Origin: Haplomitrium mnioides | Taxonomy: Eukaryota; Marchantiophyta; Haplomitriopsida; Calobryales | DNA: 31,798 bases | Direction: 5' to 3' | Assembly: GCA_049999725.1 (NCBI GenBank) | Contig: JBNGIS010020613.1 | Coordinates: 76,337-108,134 of the forward strand | In this document: positions 1 through 9,639 of the stretch, piece by piece | Layout of the letters: every line of letters begins with the position of its first letter | Numbering within the stretch: position 1 is the first letter of the stretch | Program-made: the position numbers and the translations under genes | The notes under the pieces: generated by a model | What the model was told of the DNA's origin: nothing | Databases searched by the model: none | What the model saw: only the letters and a program-made list of their open reading frames with translations

Positions 1-184
1 AGAGCTATTCTATTTTAAATTACATTAACTTATGCAAATAGAGCCAAAATAATATTGAGAGCAACAACCAATGAAGCACAAAGAATATGATGAAATATCA
101 TAACATAACTAGTGGAATCCAATGACTTAATTGTCAAATTTAGATAGTACAAAGATATATATTAATGTTAAGATACAAATTGGA
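1..184. other. No feature recognised
   Basis: AT-rich sequence with no coding signal or repeat that I can name. It ends directly at the TG that begins the first gypsy LTR-like copy. Confidence 0.4.
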
Positions 185-530
185 TGTAAAAGAACTCAAA
201 GACCAACTTACAAATGAGTAACAACTCAAAAATAACTCTAATAAAATTTTGCAACTCAAGGCCAATAAGCGAGTAAAAGCCAGAGTGCAAGCCAAAGCCA
301 AGCAACTAAAAAGCCAAACCGAATTGAGACAAACTCTAGTATGATTAGTGGGGCTACAAAGCTTTTTTATTTATACAAGAGAAGAATGTGTCATACCCTT
401 TACTTCACTTACAAGTCACTTCCAATTTTAGCCCTAAAAGTGATCTTATCTTACTTCTTTAAAGGTAAATTTGAAGGCAAGTAATCTTATCTCACCTAAC
501 CCTAAAAGTAACCTTATTCCACTTCACTTA
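185..530 (-). repeat. Gypsy LTR-like copy 1 (degraded)
   Basis: It begins TGTAAAAGAACTCAAAGACC, the same start as the LTRs at 1878 and 12069, and follows their order of landmarks: the CTCAAGGCCAATAAG block, the GCCAAAGCCAAGCAAC block, TTTATACAAGAGAAGA and ACAAGTCACTTCCAATTT. The usual end (CTTGTACTATTACA) is missing. It shares with the copy at 641 the variant CCACTTCACTTAA near its end, so these two are closer to each other than to the other LTRs. Orientation follows the coding strand of element A. It is either an extra LTR or a solo LTR beside element A. Confidence 0.75.
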
Positions 531-590
531 AGGTACAACAAGCACATAGGTGCAAGTAAGGGGGAGTAAGGAAAATAAAAATATAAAGAT

Positions 591-640
591 GAAGAGTGGA
601 CATCTAGAAGTATAAGAACATGATATATATTATATAAGAA
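591..640. repeat. Short repeat unit, also present at 5307-5380
   Basis: GAAGAGTGGACATCTAGAAG plus the following bases recur, imperfectly, twice in a row at 5307-5348 and 5349-5380, on the far side of element A. The unit is about 42-50 bp. This single copy lies against the LTR at 641. The simplest reading is that element A landed in, or beside, a short tandem repeat. Confidence 0.55.
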
Positions 641-985
641 TGGAAAGACTAACTTCCAAATGAGTAACAACTCTAAGATAAATCTAGTAGAGTTATACAA
701 CTCAAGGCCTACTTGAAGCAAATAAAAGCCAAGAGCGCAAGCCAAAGCCAAGCAACCAAAGTGCCAAACCGAATTGAGAGAAACTCTATAATAAAGATTT
801 GGACTATGAAACCCTTCTATTTATACAAGAGAAGAAAGTATCATCTCCCTTCTTTCACTTACAAGTCACTTCCAATTTCAACCCTAAAAGTGATCTTATC
901 TTACTTCTCTAAAAGTAACTTCGAAGTCAAGTAATCTTATCTCAATTCAACCATAAAAGTAACCTTTTACCACTTCACTTAAAAT
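641..985 (-). repeat. Gypsy LTR-like copy 2, probable 3' LTR of element A (truncated)
   Basis: It matches the other LTRs from the ACTAACTTCCAAATGAGTAAC region onward, with a shortened start (TGGAAAGACTAAC). It loses homology at about 985 and runs into integrase-coding sequence at about 1020. The element's normal 3' end (integrase C-terminus, chromodomain, polypurine tract) is absent between this LTR and the integrase fragment, so a deletion has joined LTR to integrase. Being adjacent to the pol remnant, it is the best candidate for the 3' LTR of element A. Confidence 0.65.
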
Positions 986-1019
986 AGCCTCAAAAGAAAA
1001 TAACCTTGAAATGATTTCA

Positions 1020-1870
1020 ACCTACTTGCTAAGCTTGTTTACAAACACCACAATGCCAATAAACCTACGAGGCGTAGCTGAAAGTGAAGTGATAAGATCC
1101 AAACTAACTTATTCCCAACGAGTAGTTGGAATTGGTAGTGGCTAAAGAAGTTTGGTTAGTTTTTAATTTGAAGCTTTGCTTTGCTGACAACTTTCACACA
1201 AATGAACAAAACCATGAACATCTCGAGCCAAGTTGGACCACCACAAAGTTCACTGAAGCAACTTTGTAGTTTTCTCTACTCTAAAGTGCTCTAAGATGGA
1301 AATGTCATGCGTTTTTTGTGAACAAGCCATTCGAAGTGTATCATCTTATAGAACATATATTTGATAGCTTTGATAGAGAATACCATCTTGAATTAAGAAA
1401 AAAACATGATGCTCACTATCTTTTACCACCAATCGTGCCCAAACAAGACTAAAAAAACACCTTTTGTAGTTTTTAAATTGGTGATAACTTCACTAATTGT
1501 CTCATGAAGATGTAATACGCTAATGTTAACCACTTTTATCATATTCACTTGATGATCCAAACTTCGTAGCAATGCATCAAGAATGTGTGGAGCCTTCCAC
1601 GATTGTACTCTAGGTCAATATTGAAGAGTTGCAATTGATCTTCCCATCAGTGATGGCGACTTGTCATATTTTCCAAATAGAAAGCTTGTAGCAATGGCTT
1701 CCGATCTGTGCATATAAGTACAGATCTTCCAAAAAGAGAATGTCTCCATATCTTAGTGGTATAAGCCATTGCCAATTTCTCTCAATCCTTTGCAGAATAA
1801 TTTCTCTTTGGCGTATTAAATGGACATGACATGAAGGCAATCAGATGAATTCTATTCTCAAACTCTTCTT
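1020..1870 (-). pseudogene. Element A RNase H C-terminus and integrase N-terminal part (pol remnant)
   Basis: Minus strand. The upstream part (1640-1870) translates to an RNase H-like segment with readable motifs KRNYSAKD, KIWRHSLFG and ICTDRKPLLQAF, the last matching the TDHKSL region of gypsy RNase H. The rest aligns base by base with the zinc-binding and early core integrase of element B (compare 1030-1130 with 10363-10465: GAGGCGTAG, TATTCCCAACGAG). The catalytic core is lost beyond about 1020, where the sequence joins an LTR. Several stops break the frame. It was once contiguous with 2293-2560 before the LTR at 1878 was inserted. Confidence 0.75.
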
Positions 1871-1877
1871 GTAAAAC

Positions 1878-2292
1878 TGTAAAAGAACTCAAGGAACAAC
1901 TTTCAAATAAGTAACAACTTCAAGATAACTCTAATGAAGCTACACAACTCAAGGCTAATAAGCAAACAAAAGCCAAAAGTGTTTGCCAAAGCCAAGCAAC
2001 CAAAGAGCTAAATCAAATTGAGAGGAACTTGAGAATGACGAGGGGGAATATGAAGCCTTTATATCTATAAAAGAGAAGAGGGTGCCATCCCTCTTTCATC
2101 ACTTACAAGTTACTTCTAATTTCAATCCTAAATTGATCACTTAGAAGTCACTTCTAATTTCAACCTTAAAACTCTAAAAAGGACTTTGAAGGCAAGTAAT
2201 CTTATCTCAACCCTAAAAGTGACCCTCTACCACTTCCTTCACTCCTCTATATTTTCTTATAAATAGCACAACCTTATGCTTGTATTATTACA
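1878..2292 (-). mobile_element. Solo LTR of the same gypsy family inside element A RNase H
   Basis: A full-length LTR from TGTAAAAGAACTC to GTATTATTACA, with no internal region on either side. The flanks read GTAAAAC before and AAACAACT after, giving a 4-bp (perhaps originally 5-bp) target duplication AAAC. On the minus strand the RNase H frame reads IGVV before the LTR and LQEEFENR after it, and joins without a shift if the LTR and one duplication copy are removed. A solo LTR is the usual product of recombination between the two LTRs of an inserted element. Confidence 0.85.
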
Positions 2293-3480
2293 AAACAACT
2301 CCAATAGAAAAATTAGAAGCATCAAAATCAGCTATACAATGTGCTTTTAGATCATATGGCTGTAGAATAAGACAAGAAGAGACTATATCTTTGAGATGTT
2401 GAAATGTCGCTTGCTTTTTGGCAGTCTATTGAAACTTGACCTCTTTGCCTAGCAGATCTGTAAGTTTTGCTACAATATACGCATAATAATGGATGAATAA
2501 TTGTTGAAAGAGACTTGCCAATCCATTGAAGGCTCTAATGTCTTTTGCCTCCTTTGGTATTGGCCACTCTATGATAACTTTAATTTAATCTTCTTCCATC
2601 ATGAGACCATCCGCAGACACCTTGTGCTTTAGGTGAATAACTTATTACTTCTAAAATTTGCACTTAGATCTCTTGAAATAAAACTTTCAATTGCACAACC
2701 TTTGCATTACTTCTTTTAGATGATCGCATTGCTCAGCTTTAATTTTACTAAAAATTAGAATGTCATCCAAGAATACCAAAACTAACTTGCCTTATAACCC
2801 ATCCAAAATTTGATGCATTTAATTCATGAATATAGTCGAAGCATTAGTGAGATCAAATGTAAATAACTTCAACTTAAAATACCCATAACTCATGCAAAAA
2901 AGTTGTCGTTGGCTTAATAGGAATTTTCCAATAGCCATTTTGAAGATCCAACTTGGAAAAAATTGCACACCACTCAATTGATTCAACAAATTATCAATAT
3001 ATGGTAAAAAATAAGCATTCTTTACTGTTTGATTGTTCAAACTACAATAATCTATAGAAAGACAAAATCCACCATCTTTCTTTGGTATAAAAAATAATGG
3101 TCTTCCTTAATGTGAAGTACTATGCTAAATGAAATCCTTCTCAAGAAGATCCATCAAGATCTTGAGAAGCTCTTCCAACTCTTGTGGTGATAACTGACAT
3201 ATAAGACAATTATAAGAAGTACTTTCTAGTATCAATTCAATTGGAAAGAGTATTTTTCAATCATCTCACAACCCTTTTGGTATATCATCTAGAAACACAT
3301 CTACAAACTCCTTCAAAATATCATTAATCATTGAGGTTGGTATAGATTTCTCTCCTTCTTGATTCAAGTCTACGATGGGCTTGATCTATCTAACAAATAC
3401 ACAGAACTTTTTTTCCATCAAAGCATTATGCTGAACTATTTGGGCCTCTTCACCAACGATGCTAGATGCTCCAAAATAAT
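2293..3480 (-). pseudogene. Element A reverse transcriptase and RNase H start (pol remnant)
   Basis: Minus-strand translation gives recognisable Ty3/gypsy RT blocks: GRPLFFIPKKDGGF (about 3065-3110), then CLSIDYCSLNNQTVKNAYFLP, the counterpart of the RT finger motif, then IDNLLNQLSG and a broken DLxxGY-type motif near 2940. RNase H begins near 2340 with ADFDASNFSIGVV, which carries the first catalytic Asp context. The palm YxDD catalytic motif falls in a badly shifted stretch near 2760-2790, where a VFLDDILIF-like reading is still visible. Many stops and frameshifts make it nonfunctional. Element B lacks this whole segment. Confidence 0.8.
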
Positions 3481-3539
3481 TTTCTTTTCTTGTAAAGTAA
3501 CTTGAATTTGTTGTTTTATCTAATCAACTTGATCAAATT

Positions 3540-3960
3540 GATCTTCAAGACAAGGAAAGCCTAAAACTAGTGTCATATTGTATTGGTGCAATAACAAAAA
3601 TTCATAGATTCCTCATACTCTTTGCCAATCCTTAGAAGAAATGGCTTGTGCAAGTAGAACACCTCATGTTTTTTGGCCAAAGAACATAGTCACAAAACTT
3701 CCCTTAATAGGCACAGTTTTAGCTTCGATTTTCTTCACAAAAAAAGCAATGATACGATATTTTTAGAGCTTCTACAGTCTACCAACATCATATAGAAATG
3801 CTCATCAACATAGTCTACCAACATCCTATTGGAATGCCCATCAACCATACAATCTAGATGAAACAAAGGTGCTTTGATTCTTGTCAAGCTTTTAATTTCA
3901 CTGAAACTAATCAAACTCTTAGTAAACCACTTGACTATTTTTACTTAGGTCTATCATTTC
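3540..3960 (-). pseudogene. Element A aspartic protease region (remnant)
   Basis: This stretch lies between gag and RT on the minus strand, where Ty3/gypsy protease belongs. The readable part IRAKTVPIKGSFVTM-like sequence near 3700-3740 parallels the protease-linker of the family, and the DVGRL/LYDVGRL readings near 3790-3830 correspond to the MLVDCGSS motif that is better kept in element B at about 11040. A local duplication is visible: the bases around 3777-3797 and 3811-3838 repeat CAACATC(A/C)TAT and the following TGCTCATCAAC/TGCCCATCAAC. Stops throughout. Confidence 0.5.
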
Positions 3961-3974
3961 CTTGGTTTTCATCT

Positions 3975-4860
3975 TCAACAATTGCTGCTTGAACAATAGT
4001 GCATGGTCAACCTTGGCAATATGGGAAATTTTGCAATCCTATGACTAAGTTGTCGACAGTAAAAACATCTTTCATTTTGGTGTAGGCACTCATGGTCTAC
4101 ATCAGTAAGTGCCACTCTTTGTGCCACATCAATCACCATAGATACAACCTCATTCGATGGCACACAAACATTAGGTAAAGCTTGTTGTTGACATGGCTTA
4201 GCTTTGGTAGTCACTAGCAATGAGTCGTATTGTCTCACAATGTGCATCGCCTCTTCCAGTTGAGAAGCTTCTCTCATTATTTCTTCCATTCTAGTGTGAG
4301 GCTTCAATCCTCGAGCAAAACAATCTAAAGCTTCTCCTTCGTCCATATTAGGAATTTGCATAATGATATTATGAAATTTTGTGACATAGCTTCTCATTCT
4401 ATCTATTTGCTTGAATTTTTCCAATAGATCTATTGCCACCTTTGGAGCATTCACAACTCTTAATCTTAAATTCATTGCTTCTTTGAACTCTCACTAGGAA
4501 GCAATTAGAGTAACAAATCCATGTTGAGCTTGCTCTATTTGATATCTCCACCAAGTTTTTGCAAGTTTTGCTACTTGACTTGCAGTAAATAAAATTCTTT
4601 GACCATCTTCTCTGATGTTGGTAGCCTCAAAGTATTGCTCACAATCAAACAAAAAATTCTCATATGTGTCAAGAACAGTTTTCCCATCATGTGTTTTTAG
4701 TTTGAGAGACCACACATGACTTTTTTTTCTTCAAAATGTGCCTTTTTCTCACTTGCATTTGAGTTGACAAAAGGTAAGAAAGATGTTTAATTTGTTGTTG
4801 GATCACTTGAATCATTACTTCTTGATTCTCAATGTAACTCTCCACAAAAAACAAAAAACA
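3975..4860 (-). pseudogene. Element A gag (broken into two open parts)
   Basis: Two open stretches on the minus strand, 4494-4715 and 3975-4475, are consecutive parts of one gag. The first holds FDCEQYFEATNIREDGQR and KTWWRYQIEQAQ, typical of plant gypsy retrotrans_gag. The second holds SYVTKFHNIIMQIPNM and ALDCFARGLKPHTRMEE. A stop and the loss of a few codons separate them near 4480-4495. The C-terminal zinc knuckle reads CFYCRQLSHRIAKF: the last Cys of the CCHC pattern has been replaced by Phe. Gag would form the particle shell and bind element RNA. The protein closely parallels gag of element B. Confidence 0.85.
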
Positions 4861-4869
4861 AAACCATGG

Positions 4870-4881
4870 CTCCAATACCAA
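4870..4881 (-). promoter_or_regulatory. Mutated primer binding site of element A
   Basis: Plus-strand GCTCCAATACCA followed by A and then the LTR TG. Element B has GCTCTGATACCA at the same place, whose complement TGGTATCAGAGC matches the 3' end of plant initiator Met tRNA. The A copy differs at two positions. Confidence 0.75.
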
Positions 4882-5279
4882 TGTAAGAAAACTCAAAGAC
4901 CAACTTCCAAGTGAGTAACAGCTATAAGAAAACTCTAATAGAGTTATGCAGTTCAAGGAAATTTTAAGCAAGAAAAAGCAAACAGTGCAAGCCAAAGCCA
5001 AGCAACCAAAGAGCCAAATCGATGTGAGAGAAACTCTAGAATGAAGAGTGAAACTAGGAAGCCCATCTATTTATACAAGAGAAGAAGGTATCATCTTCTT
5101 TTCTTCACTTACAAGTCACTTCCAATTTCAGCCCTAAAAGTGATCTTATCTTACTTCTCTTAAATTATTTTAAGATTGCTTGCCTTAAAATAATTTCAAC
5201 TTTAAAAGTGACCCTTTGCCACTTCCTTCACTCCTCTATGTTTTCTTATAAAGAGCACAAAATCATGCTTCTATTATGA
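4882..5279 (-). repeat. 5' LTR of element A
   Basis: It starts TGTAAGAAAACTCAAAGACC right after the primer site and ends near CTTCTATTATGA, the counterpart of CTTGTACTATTACA in the better preserved LTRs. It contains the family landmarks GCCAAAGCCAAGCAACC, TTTATACAAGAGAAGA and CACTTCCTTCACTCCTCTAT. TTTATACAAG corresponds to a possible TATA region when read on the coding strand, but I cannot place the start site. Confidence 0.8.
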
Positions 5280-5306
5280 TAAATATAATGACATTAAGAT
5301 AACCAA

Positions 5307-5380
5307 TGGACATCTAGAAGTGCAAAAGCATTATATATAATGTCAAATGAAGAGTGAACATCTAAAAGTATAAGAGCATG
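5307..5380. repeat. Two tandem copies of the short repeat flanking element A
   Basis: TGGACATCTAGAAGTGCAAA and TGAACATCTAAAAGTATAAG begin two successive copies about 42 bp apart, matching the single copy at 591-640 on the other side of element A. Confidence 0.55.
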
Positions 5381-5389
5381 TGTGAGGCG

Positions 5390-5990
5390 GTTTTTAGAAA
5401 GAAAATATCATAAGATGATATTCTATGCAAAATGTTTCGGAAAAAAATGGAGGAAATAAAACAAAAAGGATGAAGAAAATCTGAAAATTTGCTAAGTTGA
5501 AGAGTCCAAGCTAAACAGTTGAAATCGTGTGTTACTTTGCATGATAAAGTTGAGAAGAAGATATTTTGAGATCCGAATTTAGTCATTTTGAAGATGGTTC
5601 CAAATGTTTGTATTGAGAAATTATCAAAATCTGATCCAATAAATCAGAATTGAGTTGTTTTATTGTTGACTGGCTATGGAAATGTGCCGTTAAGAGTCAT
5701 TATGAGATAGAGTAGGTAAGTAACCAAGAACATTTTGAAGTTCCTTTTCACGCTTTGTCAAGAAAGTTTGCGAGAAGACGAAGAGGCACTCATATTGAAT
5801 CGCAAAAGTTGGAGAAGAAGAAAGGTTTGTTGAGTGAATTCCATGAAGAGATTGAGAAAGTATAGATTGCAATAGAAATTGAAAGAGTCAGAGATTTGGA
5901 AATGGGAAGAGTTGAATGAGTGAAAGGTGTACCTTCTGTAGTATTAGTGGTGAAATCGAAACACTCAATTAAACTCTTTTTTTTGAGTTT
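5390..5990 (+). pseudogene. Plus-strand coding-like remnant, unrecognised
   Basis: Purine-rich on the plus strand and readable in segments. One stretch from about 5710 runs through HFEVPFHALSRKFARRRRG and LLSEFHEEIEKV to about 5990, with one TAG and one TGA. An upstream stretch around 5555-5690 reads DPNLVILKMVPNVCIEKLSK and VVLLLTGYGNVPLRVIM. The stops seen in these stretches are mainly TAG and TGA, as in the minus-strand remnant next to it. I do not recognise a domain. It could be an exon or gag-like piece of another element. It is convergent with the minus-strand remnant starting at about 6130. Confidence 0.3.
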
Positions 5991-6129
5991 TTTCAAATAG
6001 GGAGGCAAAATTTTATGTCAAGAAATTACTTCTTCACCAAAACCCTTCACAAAAATTTGATAATACGATATCTCCAAAAACTAATTTCAAACTTCTGAGA
6101 TAACCTCGATTATTTTCCCAATAGACTTA

Positions 6130-8895
6130 CTCACTTCTCGCGTCTCTTCCTTGAAAGACTACGTCGATTTATAATTAAAAATGTCTGAAATGGTGATAAA
6201 TAATCTTTTTAGATCGTGGCCCGATTCGGCTTTGCAATAGGAATTTGTTATGTCGCGTTGACCTCCAACTTTCTAGCTTCTTTGACCACTCACTTATGAC
6301 GATATAGCTGACATCACTCAACAATCTTTGAACCAATCATAACTCAGAACATCATTCTCTGCCAGTCGTTTGACGCCACTTTCAACCTAGAAGCTTGATT
6401 ATCACTCTGATTCTTCGATTTAAACTGTTTCTTCCATGATAACTTCCTGCGATCTCTTACAATTAGACACCCATCCCAATAAAGAATTTTTTGAATCCCT
6501 ATTTTTCCAAATACTCCGACTCCTAATTCTTTCCTTGTCAAACTCACAACACATATACATCTTCTTTCATTTCATACGCTCTTTGAGAATTTTGCTTCTG
6601 CCTTGCAGAATACATACCTTAGAGCTACTTTGCTATGAAATTCACAATGCTTCTTCTTCTCTTCAACAAACTAGCAATAATACTTATCAAAATAAGAGCA
6701 AATTCACCTCGAGTGTTTGCCTTGACCATGAAAGAAGATCTCTAGCCTGCTGGCTAGAACCCAATCTCACGGATTTGGCAATCTGCAATCTCAGTTCTCT
6801 CCCTTCATCTTCTAGCCTTTATGTTTATTTAACAAGGTATCCTTCCTTTTATCTGATAAGATAGGCTTAACAACTGAATCAAGCCTCTCGCTATCTCCAA
6901 TTGATTGCCTCATTGGGCCTCTATCCGTCTCTCTTGTTTATTCTCCTTTTGCAATCCTTAGACTTTGTCTCGACTTCTTGTTCATAATACTCGACAAATA
7001 GATTTCTTAAGTAATTGAATTATAGCGTGAATCAAATTTAAGCTCCGATGTTTCCCGAAACTGATTAACGCTTCTCAATTCTCAATTCATCTTTGTTAAC
7101 ATACTCACTCCCCAAACATACATACAAACCAACACTCAGAAGCTTTAACATAATCCTTAGACAATCGATGATAAATTGTGCATTTACTTCATACATTGGC
7201 TCATAGCTTTACTTAGTCGTACAAATGATGAAAGACTAGAAAACTGAGAAAGATACTTGAAGGAAAAGAATATGAGAAAAAGAAAACTCTCTCTCTATTA
7301 CGGTAGACTTAGACTTCTCAAATCGACACTCTAAATGTCACTAAGTCCTAACCAATAATCTTCATCAATTACTTAGGTACATTTGGAGTTTGTCCTCTCT
7401 TTCCTTCTCTTGGAACACTCACAATTGACACTCCCGAAATTTCCTCTACGCTTCCTTCCAACTTTTCTCTTCCAAAATAGCCAACTATTCTCAATTCTCG
7501 GGAGCTTCTTGATTTTCTTCTATATTGTCGACCAGTAATCCCTGCTAGGATCGATCCAAAGTCTTGGCTCCCACACCTTTAACCTTTTTGGATATGTGCC
7601 TCAAGCCTGTAGATTCACACATTACTTTAAGCAATTCTTTCAAAAATTCCCCTTGCTCTCTCTCAACCGAACCTCACTGCCACGCATCTAACTTTTCCTG
7701 CAGCAATAGTGATCACTTGATCTCTTCTTCATGTCATTGAGAAATTTCTCAAAAGAAGTCCTCTCAATTCTTCTTCATCTTCTTGTGAGTCGCAATTTGA
7801 TTCTAAAGCTGATTAATCACACCTCCGCGCTTTATTACTTTTGCTTGAGCTTCCTTCTTCTCTCTTGCAATCACAAATTCTTGATTCTCTAACATCTGCA
7901 ATCGACTCATTACATCTCCCACTTGACCTTTCAGTCATGTAATCTCGTCCATCTCATCCGATATCTAAGAAAACATAGTCGCCATTTTCCTTTTCAGCTA
8001 TCGTATCTCAATCCATTCAGTAGATTCCATTCTCTTCCTTTCCATAAGCTCTAACCAAACTTCATCTATTTCGGCCTTCTCTTTTCTCACATGTCTTATA
8101 GTTGTGATCAATCGTGCTTGTTTCCTCTTCATTCTTCCAACCACTCTTCTCAATCCACCCTTCTAGTCTTCACTTTTTTGATTGAGTCTCTTCCTCCATA
8201 CTTGGCTCATCGTCTAGATTATCCACCGACTCAACCGTTACTAGAAGTATAATCTCTTCCCCAATTCCATGAACTCTGGCAAGCTAGATGGCTATCATTG
8301 GAACTATTTAAAATTCCTTGCCTTCTTCCAATGTTGGAATATTTATTGGTTCCGCAATTGAAGGCATTCCCAACGCTCTCCCCACATTTTCTCTTGAATT
8401 TCTTATTCTTTCCAATGCACTTGTGTCAGCTTCTTGGGCTTCTTCCCATCTTCTCGCAAATTCTTGCTCTCGTATCGCTCTCTTTAACTCTCCTCTAGAA
8501 GCATCTCCACAAGAAAATGCTTCTCCCCAATTCTCTGAGACATCATCACCTAAATCAATAATTTCAGCAACAACACCATCAAACCTTTCTTCTGTTCTTC
8601 GGCTTCCATATGGATTACTCGACGGATCTTCTCCACTAGAACCAACTCCAACGGTTATTGGCTCTTTAGAAATCTACACTCTTTGCTCAGCTCTTGCCTT
8701 ATGGATCATTCGACATACAGCCTCTTTTTTTTATGAGTCCCCACCTCCTCACCAAAGTTCGGATCAGTAGATGACATTGTCCATAGAGTTCTTCCCATTA
8801 TACTCGAAAACTCAAGATTCCAAATGGTCTCTTTTGACACCTCTTGCACTTGTCTCTTGACTTCTAGTAACTCCTCTTCTATGCACAGTTTCTGC
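6130..8895 (-). pseudogene. Decayed coding sequence, 3' part, unrecognised coiled-coil-like protein
   Basis: On the minus strand this region keeps coding character over about 2.7 kb. From the border with element B it reads KLCIEEELLEVKRQVQEVSK (8870 down), then after shifts a 121-codon open stretch at 8311-8673 (ITVGVGSSGEDPSSNPYGSR, later EEAQEADTSALERIRNSREN), then from 8210 to 7263 a charged, Glu/Lys/Gln-rich sequence that looks coiled-coil forming (KGQVGDVMSRLQMLENQEF, REKKEAQAKVIKRG). In that last stretch I counted 8 TAG, 11 TGA and no TAA in frame. Readable pieces continue to about 6130. No catalytic motif, zinc finger or known family is visible. The sequence continues upstream at 12506-13560 on the other side of element B. 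It may be a cellular gene or the gag-like gene of a different element. Confidence 0.55.
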
Positions 8896-8900
8896 CCCTA
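8896..8900. repeat. Target site duplication, left copy
   Basis: CCCTA, matching CCCTC at 12506-12510 in four of five positions. The five bases directly flank the two LTRs of element B. Confidence 0.65.
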
Positions 8901-9338
8901 TATAAAAGAACTCAAAGAGAACTCAAAGACCAACTTCCAAATAAGTAATACTTCAAGACAACTCTAAAAGAGTTACACAACTCAAAGCCAATAAACAAAC
9001 CAAAGCCAAGAGTGTTAGCCAAAGCCAAACAACCAAAGAGCCAAACCGAATTGAGAGGAACTCCAGAATGAGGAGTGGGGCTAAGAAGCCCTTCAATTTA
9101 TACAAGAGAAGAGGGTGTCATCCCTCTTTCTTCTCTTACAAGTCACTTCTCATTTCAGCCCTAAAGGTGACTCTCTACCAAAAGTGACTTCGAATACAAG
9201 TAACCTAAAAGTGACTCTCCACCAAAAGTGACTTCAAAAGCAAGTAATCCAATCTTAACCCTAAAGGTGATTAACCACCACTTCCTTCACTCCTCTCTAT
9301 TTTCTTAAATAGCACAATCTTATGCTTGTACTATTAGA
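8901..9338 (-). repeat. 3' LTR of element B
   Basis: 438 bp, starting TATAAAAGAACTC (the terminal TG is now TA) and ending CTTGTACTATTAGA. By eye it differs from the other LTR (12069-12505) at roughly 15-20 substitutions plus a few small indels, so about 95% identity. Both B LTRs carry an internal tandem duplication of about 45 bp (GTGACTCTCTACCAAAAGTG, then GTGACTCTCCACCAAAAGTG) that the A-type LTRs lack, and a doubled GAACTCAAAGA near the start. Confidence 0.9.
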
Positions 9339-9353
9339 TAATCCCCGCCGCCT
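9339..9353 (-). promoter_or_regulatory. Polypurine tract of element B
   Basis: Minus strand AGGCGGCGGGGATTA directly upstream of the 3' LTR: the purine-rich primer for second-strand synthesis, in the expected place. Confidence 0.75.
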
Positions 9354-9365
9354 AGTCGATGATGT

Positions 9366-9600
9366 CCTCGTCATTGCCGCAACCTTCAAAAAGTTTAATA
9401 ACTTCTTGAGCATTCTTAAGATTTGAAGAAGGTTCTCAAGTAGCATCATGAAGTGGACAACCTTTCTACAAAACCTTGTATTGAACTTGTAGATGCCGCC
9501 CACGCTTGATAGCTCTTTTCACCAAAATGTGGTCTACTTCAAATTCTTCATGATCATCAAGAACAATGGCCTGAGGAGGAAGTTGAACACGATTTGGAAA
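9366..9600 (-). pseudogene. Chromodomain at the integrase C-terminus of element B
   Basis: Minus-strand translation reads EEFEVDHILVKRAIKRGRHL, QVQYKVL, then KGCPLHDAT, EPSSNLKNAQEVIKLFEG. This is the chromodomain pattern of chromovirus integrases (EYEVExIL, YLVKWKGY, ATWEPxxNLxNA). Both conserved Trp positions, in the WKG and ATWEP motifs, are stop codons here (TAG and TGA), which is what a G-to-A change in TGG gives. The domain normally steers insertion by binding modified histone tails. In this copy it cannot be translated in full. Confidence 0.8.
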
Positions 9601-9639
9601 CGAAGATGGACTAGGAACAAAAGGATTAAGTTTAGACAT

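Larger units (their letters stand above)
641..5279 (-). mobile_element. Element A: degraded Ty3/gypsy LTR retrotransposon
   Basis: On the minus strand, reading from high to low coordinates, the order is LTR (4882-5279), a mutated primer site (4870-4881), gag, zinc knuckle, protease, RT, RNase H, integrase, LTR (641-985). This gag-PR-RT-RH-IN order is that of Ty3/gypsy. All frames carry stops and shifts, so the element is dead. Sequence in the gag and integrase parts is closely related to element B (8901-12505), so A and B belong to one family. A keeps the RT that B lacks, while B keeps the integrase C-terminus and chromodomain that A lacks. A solo LTR of the same family interrupts RNase H at 1878-2292. 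A's LTRs differ more from each other than B's do, so A is older. Confidence 0.85.

Noticed and set aside
8298-8770. Plus-strand open frames of 66 and 150 codons
   Set aside because: The minus strand in the same place has a 121-codon open run with balanced, acidic/basic composition. The plus frames are its Ser/Leu/Pro-rich antisense.
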